From contig CAZPPG010000006.1 in NCBI GenBank assembly GCA_964588385.1, forward strand, positions 1 to 64,000: DNA of 64,000 nt. Reading direction: 5' to 3'. Positions 32,952 through 39,819 of the stretch are shown here, piece by piece (the stretch's first letter is position 1; every line of letters begins with the position of its first letter). This DNA is from JAHBWV01 sp964588385. Its GTDB lineage: Bacteria > Planctomycetota > Phycisphaerae > Phycisphaerales > UBA1924. A model generated the notes under the pieces. The model had not been told where the DNA came from. It did not search any database and worked only from the letters and a program-made list of their open reading frames with translations. Made by a program: the position numbers and the translations under genes.

Positions 32952-33815
32952 GTGCCAGCCAATCGCTCACGGACAGAACGATGGAAGGAGTGCCTCGCCG
33001 ACATCGCGCAGCGCGGCGGTGGCATCGAGCTTTCCATCGATCGTGGCCAGTCCATCACGGACGAATCCCGTCCGGATCTTGTCTGGAGGGTGCGACTGGC
33101 GGCACTGACCGCGACCGAGCTGGTGGCGGAGCACCCGACCTCGCTCCATAAGCCCGTAGAGCTTCCGGCAGGCACTGCGATGATCGGTGCGATGACGATT
33201 GGCCAGAACCGCTGGATGTTCCGTACCACCGTTCTGGGCCCGGCCCCTGGGCTCTCGCGCGGCTCTCCCATGCTGCGATTGGCAGCGCCCGATCATGTTG
33301 AGAGGTGCTCGCGCCGTTCGTTCTATCGCGTCCCGCTCGGCTCTGTTGAGTTGCCTCAGGTGGAAATCTGGCCGCTGCTCGATCCCATGAGTGCCGTCGC
33401 GGCTGAGGTCGCGAATCGGGCCGCGTGTCACGACCTGGAAATCTCGGGACCTGCGATGCCCGGTCTTGTCGGGAACCCGGTTCTGCCGGATGTCGGCCCA
33501 CGGTTCGTCGGACACCTGGCGAACTTGGGAGGTGGGGGGGCAGGGTTGCTCGTCGACCGAGACGACTCCGGATCGCTGGACTGCTCCAAGCATCTCTGGC
33601 TGCGGATTGACCTTCGCCCTGAGCTCGCGGCGCCGATCGGATTGGTCGCCAAGGTGGCCCATTCGCATGCCGACAGCTCAGGACGCGTGTACGCCGGCGT
33701 GGCATTTGAGTTCGGTTTTAGTCAGGGCCACCAAGAGTTCGTTGCGGAGCAGATCGCCCGCTACGTGAATGCTGTGACTGCCGCGGGCAGAGAGGCCCGA
33801 CGCAAAGCCGCCTGA
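32952..33815 (+). CDS. PilZ-like (YcgR-type) putative c-di-GMP-binding protein
   Basis: 287 residues from GTG (GAGGGAT 6 nt upstream). The N-terminal half is a beta-rich YcgR-N-like domain. Near residue 120, CSRRSFYRVPL supplies the RxxxR c-di-GMP-binding motif; GHLANLGGGGAGLLV at about 186-200 sits where the second PilZ motif [D/N]xSxxG is expected, with Gly in place of Ser. The two motifs are about 60 residues apart, longer than usual, so the assignment is probable, not certain. It lies 85 nt after the transglutaminase gene. With the HD-GYP protein nearby it hints at c-di-GMP control. Confidence 0.65.
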   Translation: MPANRSRTERWKECLADIAQRGGGIELSIDRGQSITDESRPDLVWRVRLAALTATELVAEHPTSLHKPVELPAGTAMIGAMTIGQNRWMFRTTVLGPAPGLSRGSPMLRLAAPDHVERCSRRSFYRVPLGSVELPQVEIWPLLDPMSAVAAEVANRAACHDLEISGPAMPGLVGNPVLPDVGPRFVGHLANLGGGGAGLLVDRDDSGSLDCSKHLWLRIDLRPELAAPIGLVAKVAHSHADSSGRVYAGVAFEFGFSQGHQEFVAEQIARYVNAVTAAGREARRKAA

Positions 33816-34219
33816 TCGCCGCTTGTAAAGGGTTTGGTATTTCCCATACACTATGGCGGGTCCGGGGTTGTTCCCGGGCGGTGAAGTCATACCGGCCGGT
33901 GTGCCGCGTGTGTTGAATGGAAGAGTTTCCGTTCGCGTTGCTTCGGTGTGATGGCCAACCGCCTCACCGCAGCGTGCGGGCGATCCGGGCGTGATGGGAT
34001 TCGCGTCCAGGTGTTCGGGCAAGGATGAGCGTTCACGAAGGTCAGATGGGGTTAGGGGAGAAATCGTGCGGCGAGTGCCGCATTGCATGGGAGGTTCGTG
34101 AGCGTTTGTTCGCGTGAAGCCGGATCGGCTTGACGCCCGACCAGGGGACTTATCCAGCGACGCGGCACAACGGCCTTGATCGTCCGGGACACCATGCGCC
34201 CGGAGGAAGGGCTTGTGCT
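33816..34219 (+). promoter_or_regulatory. 404-nt gene-free leader upstream of rny with hairpins and a short upstream frame
   Basis: No conserved gene was recognised. A candidate promoter (TTGTAA 33823-33828, 18 nt, TACACT 33847-33852) would give a leader of about 360 nt. Inside it are a palindrome ACCGGCCGGT (33891-33900), a hairpin TGCGGC-gagt-GCCGCA (34067-34082), a second hairpin AAGCCG-gat-CGGCTT (34117-34131), and an 11-codon frame MRRVPHCMGGS (34066-34101) preceded 5 nt upstream by AGGGGAG. This could be a self-regulated leader or hide a small RNA. It does not match SRP, tmRNA or RNase P RNA landmarks. Confidence 0.4.
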
Positions 34220-35812
34220 ATGAACTCCTCCATACTGCTGCTCGCTGAGATCGGCGTCATGCACGCCGTTCTCAGCGGCGTCGGAGGCGTCGTTGTCGGC
34301 GCGCTCCTCGGGTACTTTCTATGCCAGTCCATGGCGGGCAAGTCGCTCGCGAAGGCCAAGGCAGAGGCCGCGCAGATCATCGAGCGGGCGGGGGCGGATG
34401 CGAAGACCCAGGCGGACGCGGTGCGAATCGAGGCGGAGCGACAGGCCCTCGCGAGCAAGCACCAGTTTGAGAAAGAGGCCGAGGCCGCCCGAACCGAACT
34501 GCGAGAGACCGAGCGGCGGTTGGCCAAGCGGGAAGACCTGATGGACCGAAAGGAAGAGACCCTCGCACAGCGAGAGTCCTCCTTCGCGAAGCAGGCCGAA
34601 TCCATCCGGGCACGCGAGGAGAAGCTTGGAGCAAAGGAGGCCCACCTTGCCTCCCTCGTTGATCAGCAGACGCAGAAACTGCACCAGATCGCGGATCTGA
34701 GCCGTGAGCAGGCGAAGGAAGAGCTCCTCCAGCGCGTGGAGCAGGATTGCCGCCTCGATGTGGCGAAGTTGACCCGCAAGATCACGGAGGCGGCCGAAGA
34801 GGACGCCGCCAAGCAGGCTCGGGAGATCACGCTGATGGCGATCCAGCGGTATGCGACGGAGCACACCTCCGAATCGACGGTGCGAACGGTCGCGATCCCT
34901 TCGGACGACATGAAGGGAAGGATCATCGGACGAGAGGGACGCAACATCCGCGCCTTCGAGCAGGCCGCGGGCGTGAACATCATCGTCGACGACACGCCGG
35001 GTGTTATTGTGGTCTCCTGCTTCGACAAGGTCCGGCAGGCCATTGCCGTTGAGGCCTTGGAGCGCCTCGTCGCGGACGGGCGCATGCACCCGGCCCGCAT
35101 TGAGGAGATCATCGAGAAGGTCAAGAAGGAGATCAACGAGAGCATCATCAAGTACGGAAAGGATGCCATCGTCGAGACCAACTTGCGCGGCATGCACCCG
35201 AAGATCGTCGAGGCGATGGGCAAGCTGTACTACCGCACCTCGTACGGCCAGAACGTGCTCCGGCATTCGGTCGAAGTGGCGTACCTGTCACAGATCATCG
35301 CAGAACAGCTTGGGCTTGATGGCGCCATCGCACGCCGGTGCGGCTTCCTGCACGACATCGGCAAGGCCATGGACCACGAGATGGAGGGCGGGCATCCCAA
35401 GATCGGCATGGACTTCGCCAAGCAGTACGGCGAGAAGGAGCCGATTCTCAACGTCATCGGTGGCCACCATGGCGACATTCCGTCGACAACGTTCTACACG
35501 CCCATCATCATGGCGGCCGACGCCGTCTCGTCCGCGCGTCCGGGCGCCCGGCGTGAGAGCATGGAGCGGTATGTCCAGCGCCTGACGCAGCTTCAGGACA
35601 TCGCTCTCGGCTTCAAGGGCGTGACCGAGGCGTACGCGATCCAGGCGGGCCGGGAGGTCCGGGTGATGCTGGACGCGGCGAAGGTCGGAGATGATGAGGC
35701 CTTCCTCATCGCCCACCAGATCGCCAAACGCGTCAGCGATGAGATGACGTTCCCGGGCGAGATCAAGGTGACGGTGCTGCGGGAGACGCGCGCGATCGAG
35801 GTAGCTCGCTGA
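34220..35812 (+). CDS. rny: Ribonuclease Y
   Basis: 530 residues. RNase Y is the membrane-tethered endonuclease that starts mRNA decay in many bacteria lacking RNase E. A membrane helix (about 13-34; VLSGVGGVVVGALLGYFL) is followed by a long charged coiled coil to about residue 210, a KH domain (MKGRIIGREGRNIRAFEQAA, preceded by AIPSDD), and an HD domain with RRCGFLHDIGKAMDHE and a second His in IGGHHGD. The ATG at 34220 has a strong GGAGGAAGG 9 nt upstream; the frame extends to a TTG at 34130, but that part is not conserved-looking. Confidence 0.95.
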   Translation: MNSSILLLAEIGVMHAVLSGVGGVVVGALLGYFLCQSMAGKSLAKAKAEAAQIIERAGADAKTQADAVRIEAERQALASKHQFEKEAEAARTELRETERRLAKREDLMDRKEETLAQRESSFAKQAESIRAREEKLGAKEAHLASLVDQQTQKLHQIADLSREQAKEELLQRVEQDCRLDVAKLTRKITEAAEEDAAKQAREITLMAIQRYATEHTSESTVRTVAIPSDDMKGRIIGREGRNIRAFEQAAGVNIIVDDTPGVIVVSCFDKVRQAIAVEALERLVADGRMHPARIEEIIEKVKKEINESIIKYGKDAIVETNLRGMHPKIVEAMGKLYYRTSYGQNVLRHSVEVAYLSQIIAEQLGLDGAIARRCGFLHDIGKAMDHEMEGGHPKIGMDFAKQYGEKEPILNVIGGHHGDIPSTTFYTPIIMAADAVSSARPGARRESMERYVQRLTQLQDIALGFKGVTEAYAIQAGREVRVMLDAAKVGDDEAFLIAHQIAKRVSDEMTFPGEIKVTVLRETRAIEVAR

Positions 35813-35891
35813 TTCGATCGAAGGTCTGGACAAAGACGCCCGTTCCTGCGAGACTATCGGCACAGGGCCACGCGGCCCGAGCGGAGGCGTT

Positions 35892-37325
35892 ATGTTCAAT
35901 CGACTGATTGCTCTTGTCTGCACCACTCTGACCGCCTGCAGCGGCTTCGGCCAGCCCGATGCCCTTCCGGGCGAGTCCGTCGTCCGCTACGACGGTCATC
36001 GCGTGGTCAGCGTGACGCTGCGGGATGTGCGTGACGTCCGCACGCTTGAAGCGATCGGGATCGAACCATTTGTGTGCGAGCTTCGCCACGATCTGCCCAA
36101 CGATTTCCGCGTGCCGCCCGACCGGTACCATGCGTTGCTTGACTCGGGCATCCCGCACGAGGTGGTTGTCGAGAACCTGCAGGCTTTGGTTGACGCAGAG
36201 CGGGCCCGTCTCCGCGGTCCGCAACCCCGAAACGCATCCTGGTTCGATGACTTCAAGAATCTTCCCGCGATCGAATCCTACATGACCGAACTGGCCGCCA
36301 TGCGCCCCGATCTTGTGACGGAGATCAATCTCGGCGACTCTCTGCAGGGACGTCCCATCCGCGGCTTGCGCATCGCAAACGACGCGTTCGATCCGGGACG
36401 GTGCAAGCCGGCGATTCTGCTGAACAGCGTGCAGCACGCGCGCGAGTGGATCACCGTGATGAACAACATGTTCGTCGCCGATCACCTGGTTCGCAACTAC
36501 GCGACTGACCCGTACATTCAGCACCTGGTCGACAACGCGGATTTCTACATCATCCCGGTCGTCAATCCCGATGGCTATGTCTACACGTGGACAACCGAGC
36601 GGTTCTGGCGGAAGAATCGGCGCGAGAATGCCGGGGGCTCGTTCGGCGTCGACCTGAATCGCAACTGGGGCTACCAGTGGGGGGTCGCCGTTCCCGGCGG
36701 CGCCGGAGGCAACTCCAACGGCTCCAGTGAGGTCTACTGGGGCACCGGACCATTCTCCGAGCCCGAGACGCAGCGACTCCGCGACTTTGTGCAAAGCCGC
36801 CCTGAAATAAAGGCCCACAACGACATTCACTCCTACGGCCAGTTGATCCTCTGGTCGTGGGGATGGACACCGTCGCCCATCCAGCATCAACCGGAGTGGA
36901 GCGCGATCGGTCAGCAGATGCGCCTGCTCATTCAGCAGGTTCACAGCAGGTCCTATACCCCCGGCCCAATCTACACCGCGATCTACCCCGTCTCGGGTAG
37001 CAGCGTCGACTGGTTCTATGGCGAACGGGGAGCGCTCTCACTTTCCTACGAGCTCCGCGGCCCGGGCTTTGCGCCGCCGGCAAGCGAGATCCTCCCCTGT
37101 GCGCAGGAAACGCTCCCCGCAACGCTCTATCAGGCCGAAGCGATGATCGAGCGGTTTGAGTTTGTGGCCGACTGGAATCGCGACTGCATCCACGACATCG
37201 TCGACTTCCTCGAGTTCTTCGCAGACTTCGGCGACCACGCCCCGCGATGCGATCTCAATGGCGACGGCGAGCTCGACATCCTTGATCTGCTGGACTTCTT
37301 CCAGCTGTTCTCCGAAGGGCGTTGA
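35892..37325 (+). CDS. Secreted M14 zinc carboxypeptidase with C-terminal dockerin-like tail
   Basis: 477 residues. An N-terminal hydrophobic stretch (LIALVCTTLTACSG) suggests export. A propeptide-like region to about 115 precedes the M14 domain. Zinc ligands are in VQHAREW (His181, Glu184) and NDIHSYGQ (about His313); the substrate-binding block is VDLNRNWGYQW, and the catalytic Glu is in LSYELRGPG (about 385). The last 50 residues form two EF-like halves, DWNRDCIHDIVDFLEFF and CDLNGDGELDILDLLDFF, a dockerin-like repeat common at the C-terminus of secreted proteins in this class. GGAGG precedes the ATG. It removes C-terminal residues from peptides outside the cell (inferred). Confidence 0.9.
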   Translation: MFNRLIALVCTTLTACSGFGQPDALPGESVVRYDGHRVVSVTLRDVRDVRTLEAIGIEPFVCELRHDLPNDFRVPPDRYHALLDSGIPHEVVVENLQALVDAERARLRGPQPRNASWFDDFKNLPAIESYMTELAAMRPDLVTEINLGDSLQGRPIRGLRIANDAFDPGRCKPAILLNSVQHAREWITVMNNMFVADHLVRNYATDPYIQHLVDNADFYIIPVVNPDGYVYTWTTERFWRKNRRENAGGSFGVDLNRNWGYQWGVAVPGGAGGNSNGSSEVYWGTGPFSEPETQRLRDFVQSRPEIKAHNDIHSYGQLILWSWGWTPSPIQHQPEWSAIGQQMRLLIQQVHSRSYTPGPIYTAIYPVSGSSVDWFYGERGALSLSYELRGPGFAPPASEILPCAQETLPATLYQAEAMIERFEFVADWNRDCIHDIVDFLEFFADFGDHAPRCDLNGDGELDILDLLDFFQLFSEGR

Positions 37326-37355
37326 TCAGACTCCTCGGGTGCCATGCGGCGCGGC

Positions 37356-37694
37356 TCACGCCAGCGTCAGGTCAAAGACCAACGCCATCGAGGCCCACCA
37401 CTCGCCTTCTCTTGCTCCCGGGGCACGTCGCTGGAATCTCCGCATCAACTCGTCCCATTCGCGGCACCGCGGATCGTCCGCATACCGCTGGTAGTCGCGT
37501 GACGGATCGAAGCCGGGCTCCGCCTCGAAGATCATGAACAGGCGGCTGCCCAGCCGAAAGATCCGCATCTCCCGGATGCCGATCTCACGCAGGGCCGACA
37601 CCACTTCCGGCCAGACCGCCCGGTGATGGCGCTCATATTCCGCGATCTGAGTCGGATCGTCGACGAGATCGATCGTTTGTGCAAATGTCGCCAT
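37356..37694 (-). CDS. rhaM: L-rhamnose mutarotase family protein (RhaM/COG3254)
   Basis: 112 residues from the ATG at 37694 (GGAG upstream on the minus strand). RhaM-type mutarotases interconvert the alpha and beta anomers of 6-deoxy-hexoses. The family pattern is clear: EYERHHRAVWPEVVSALREI with the paired His, IREMRIFRLGSRLFMIFE, a Y-aromatic block SRDYQRYADDP, and WWASMALVFDL at the end. The gene is divergent from a sugar-binding lipoprotein and the fucokinase-type gene, so L-fucose is at least as likely a substrate as L-rhamnose (inference). Its promoter overlaps that of the divergent operon. Confidence 0.88.
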   Translation of the reverse strand: MATFAQTIDLVDDPTQIAEYERHHRAVWPEVVSALREIGIREMRIFRLGSRLFMIFEAEPGFDPSRDYQRYADDPRCREWDELMRRFQRRAPGAREGEWWASMALVFDLTLA

Positions 37695-37716
37695 GCTCGC
37701 GCTCCAGTTTCTCCCG

Positions 37717-37723
37717 TTATACT
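37717..37723. promoter_or_regulatory. Overlapping divergent -10 elements (bidirectional promoter)
   Basis: The near-symmetric sequence GTTATACT gives TATACT on the plus strand (37718-37723) and TATAAC on the minus strand (37717-37722), each 5 of 6 matches. One faces the sugar-binding lipoprotein, the other the mutarotase. No strong -35 box was seen on either side. Confidence 0.5.
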
Positions 37724-37762
37724 CGATCCGATCACGTGCCGCCGCAGATCGGAGACGACCGC

Positions 37763-38830
37763 TTGGCAACCCATCGCTCTCAAGCTCGTATCACGCCCGT
37801 GAGGGCTCTAATCGTGCTGGCCGCTGCGTTCTGCGCCTCTTGCGATCGCGAGCGACAGGCCGCTTCGACGACGACCCCGCTTTCGGATGCGAAGCCGCTC
37901 CGCATCGCCGTCGTGCCGAAGGGAACCACGCACGAGTTCTGGCGCACCGTGCAGGCCGGCGCGGCGCGGGCCGCGTCCGATCTCGGCGTTGAGATGACCT
38001 TCCGCGGCCCCGAGAAGGAGGACGATCGCGCCCAGCAGACCTCGCTGGTGCAGAATCTCATCGGGTCTGGCCGGTTCGACGCGATCGTGCTGGCGCCGCT
38101 GGACGATCGAGCCCTTGTCGGCCCCGTCAAGGAAGCCAAAGCGGCAGGCATTCCCGTGGTCATCTTCGACTCCGGCTTGGAGCCCACGCTGATGTCGCCG
38201 GGGACCGACTTCGTCTCGTTCGTGGCAACCGACAATAAAGAAGGCGGTCGTCTCGCGGGTGAAGCCCTCGCCGCCGCGATGGGTCACTCGGGCAAGGCAC
38301 TCCTGCTTCGATATGCCGAGGGCTCCGCCAGCACGCTCCTCCGCGAGCAGGGCTTCATCGAGGCGATTGCGCGGCATCCGGACATCACGATCATCGACCC
38401 GAAGCGATACGCGGGCGCAACCCGCGCCACAGCCCAGGAGGCGGCGGAGAATCTGCTGAATGCCCACCCTGACATTCAGGGCGTCTTCTGCTCAAACGAG
38501 TCCTCGACCTTTGGCATGCTGCTTGCGCTCCGGTCTCGCGGACTTGCCGGCAAGGTCAAGTTCGTTGGTTTCGACTCCAGCGAGGCGTTCATTGACGCCC
38601 TGCGGAAGCACGAGATGGAGGCCTTTGTCGTTCAGAACCCCATGCGGATGGGGGATCTTGCCATTCGTACCGCCGTCGATCACCTGACGGGGCAGCCCGT
38701 GGAGCCCACGATCGACACCGGCGTCGGTGTCGTGACGATGGAGAACGTCGACTCCGCGGAAATGGCCGACATTCTGCGTCCGCCCCTCTCGGCACAGCCC
38801 TCGGCATCGTCGCCTTCCGGCACACCATGA
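37763..38830 (+). CDS. CUT2-type sugar ABC transporter substrate-binding lipoprotein
   Basis: 355 residues from the TTG at 37763 (GGAG 8 nt upstream); a GTG at 37799 or 37736 are alternatives. A short hydrophobic segment ends in AAAFCASC, a lipobox-like site. The mature protein is a RbsB/periplasmic-binding fold: LRIAVVPKGTTHEFWRTVQA, then DAIVLAPLDDRALVGPVKEA, IPVVIFDSG, FVATDNKEGGRLAGEAL, VFCSNESSTFGM and VKFVGFDSSEAFIDAL. It binds a monosaccharide in the periplasm. The permease follows with an ATGA overlap. The next gene suggests L-fucose or a similar deoxy-hexose. Confidence 0.87.
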   Translation: MATHRSQARITPVRALIVLAAAFCASCDRERQAASTTTPLSDAKPLRIAVVPKGTTHEFWRTVQAGAARAASDLGVEMTFRGPEKEDDRAQQTSLVQNLIGSGRFDAIVLAPLDDRALVGPVKEAKAAGIPVVIFDSGLEPTLMSPGTDFVSFVATDNKEGGRLAGEALAAAMGHSGKALLLRYAEGSASTLLREQGFIEAIARHPDITIIDPKRYAGATRATAQEAAENLLNAHPDIQGVFCSNESSTFGMLLALRSRGLAGKVKFVGFDSSEAFIDALRKHEMEAFVVQNPMRMGDLAIRTAVDHLTGQPVEPTIDTGVGVVTMENVDSAEMADILRPPLSAQPSASSPSGTP

Positions 38831-39816
38831 GACGCCCACGACCTTCGGCAACACTCACGCTGTTCCGCTCGCTCGGGCCCGTCCTGGGGCTGGCAGTCGT
38901 CGTGCTCGCATTCTCCGCATTCGCGCCGGGCCATCCGCTTACCAGCGCCGACGTCCGCAACATCACGCTCCAGTCCTCGATTACAGGAATCGGCGCTCTC
39001 GGGGTTGCCATCGTGATTGTCACGGGAGGAATCGACCTCGCCGTGGGATCGGTGGTTGCCGTCTCGTGCGTTGTCACCGCTCTTGCACTCAGAGAGGGGG
39101 CCAGTGGACCGCTCGCGGCTCTCATGGCGATCGCCGTCGCAACGCTCGCCGGTGCGTACACAGGACTGCTCACATCCGCACTCCGTCTTCCCGCTTTCAT
39201 TGTTACGCTCGGCGCCATGGGCTTCTGGCGCGGTGTCGCAAAGTGGCTCTCCGGCAGCACCACAGTCGTCCCCACAACCGACGGTGGCCTCGGAGCGATC
39301 GTGCGCGTCCGTCACGGCGGGCCCTGGTGGCAGTTCGCACCCGCTTCACTCATCTGGCTTGGACTTGCCGTCGTGGTCGCTGCTTTCCTCGCGCGAACCG
39401 TGCTCGGCCGGCACATGGTTGCCATTGGATCCAATCCCGAGGCCGCGCGTCGGAGCGGCATTCCTGTCCGTCGCACGCGAGCATTCGCGTATGTCATCTG
39501 CGGCTCGTTCATCGGGATGGCGGGCATCATTCAGTTCGCTCGCCTGACCGTCGGCGATCCGACGGTGGCATCTGGCGAGGAGCTTCGCATGATCGCGGCC
39601 GTGGTGATCGGTGGGGGCTCGCTGCGTGGTGGTCGCGTCTCCATCACGGGCACGGTGGCGGGGGTTCTGCTCATGTCATTCCTCTCCAATCGCTCGGACG
39701 TGCTCGGCTGGCCGAACTACATCCAAGAGATCATCACGGGGCACATCATCATCGCCGCTGTGCTCATCGACAGGTTCCGATCCCGAGCGGAACTGCTTGA
39801 AGGCGAAGGGGCCTGA
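38827..39816 (+). CDS. CUT2-type sugar ABC transporter permease (RbsC-like)
   Basis: 329 residues, eight to ten hydrophobic segments. The family block GVAIVIVTGGIDLAVGSVVA is present, with LPAFIVTLGAMGFWRGVAKW and GEELRMIAAVVIGGGSLRGG, the conserved loop that contacts the ATPase. It starts in an ATGA overlap with the binding-protein gene and ends 3 nt before the fucokinase-type gene. No ATP-binding gene is in this operon, so the ATPase must come from elsewhere; the nearest RbsA-type ATPase is at 54944. Confidence 0.9.
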   Translation: MRRPRPSATLTLFRSLGPVLGLAVVVLAFSAFAPGHPLTSADVRNITLQSSITGIGALGVAIVIVTGGIDLAVGSVVAVSCVVTALALREGASGPLAALMAIAVATLAGAYTGLLTSALRLPAFIVTLGAMGFWRGVAKWLSGSTTVVPTTDGGLGAIVRVRHGGPWWQFAPASLIWLGLAVVVAAFLARTVLGRHMVAIGSNPEAARRSGIPVRRTRAFAYVICGSFIGMAGIIQFARLTVGDPTVASGEELRMIAAVVIGGGSLRGGRVSITGTVAGVLLMSFLSNRSDVLGWPNYIQEIITGHIIIAAVLIDRFRSRAELLEGEGA

Positions 39817-39819
39817 AAC

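Noticed and set aside
33816..34219. SRP RNA, tmRNA, 6S or RNase P RNA gene upstream of rny
   Set aside because: None of the conserved cores of these RNAs could be found; it is kept only as a structured leader.
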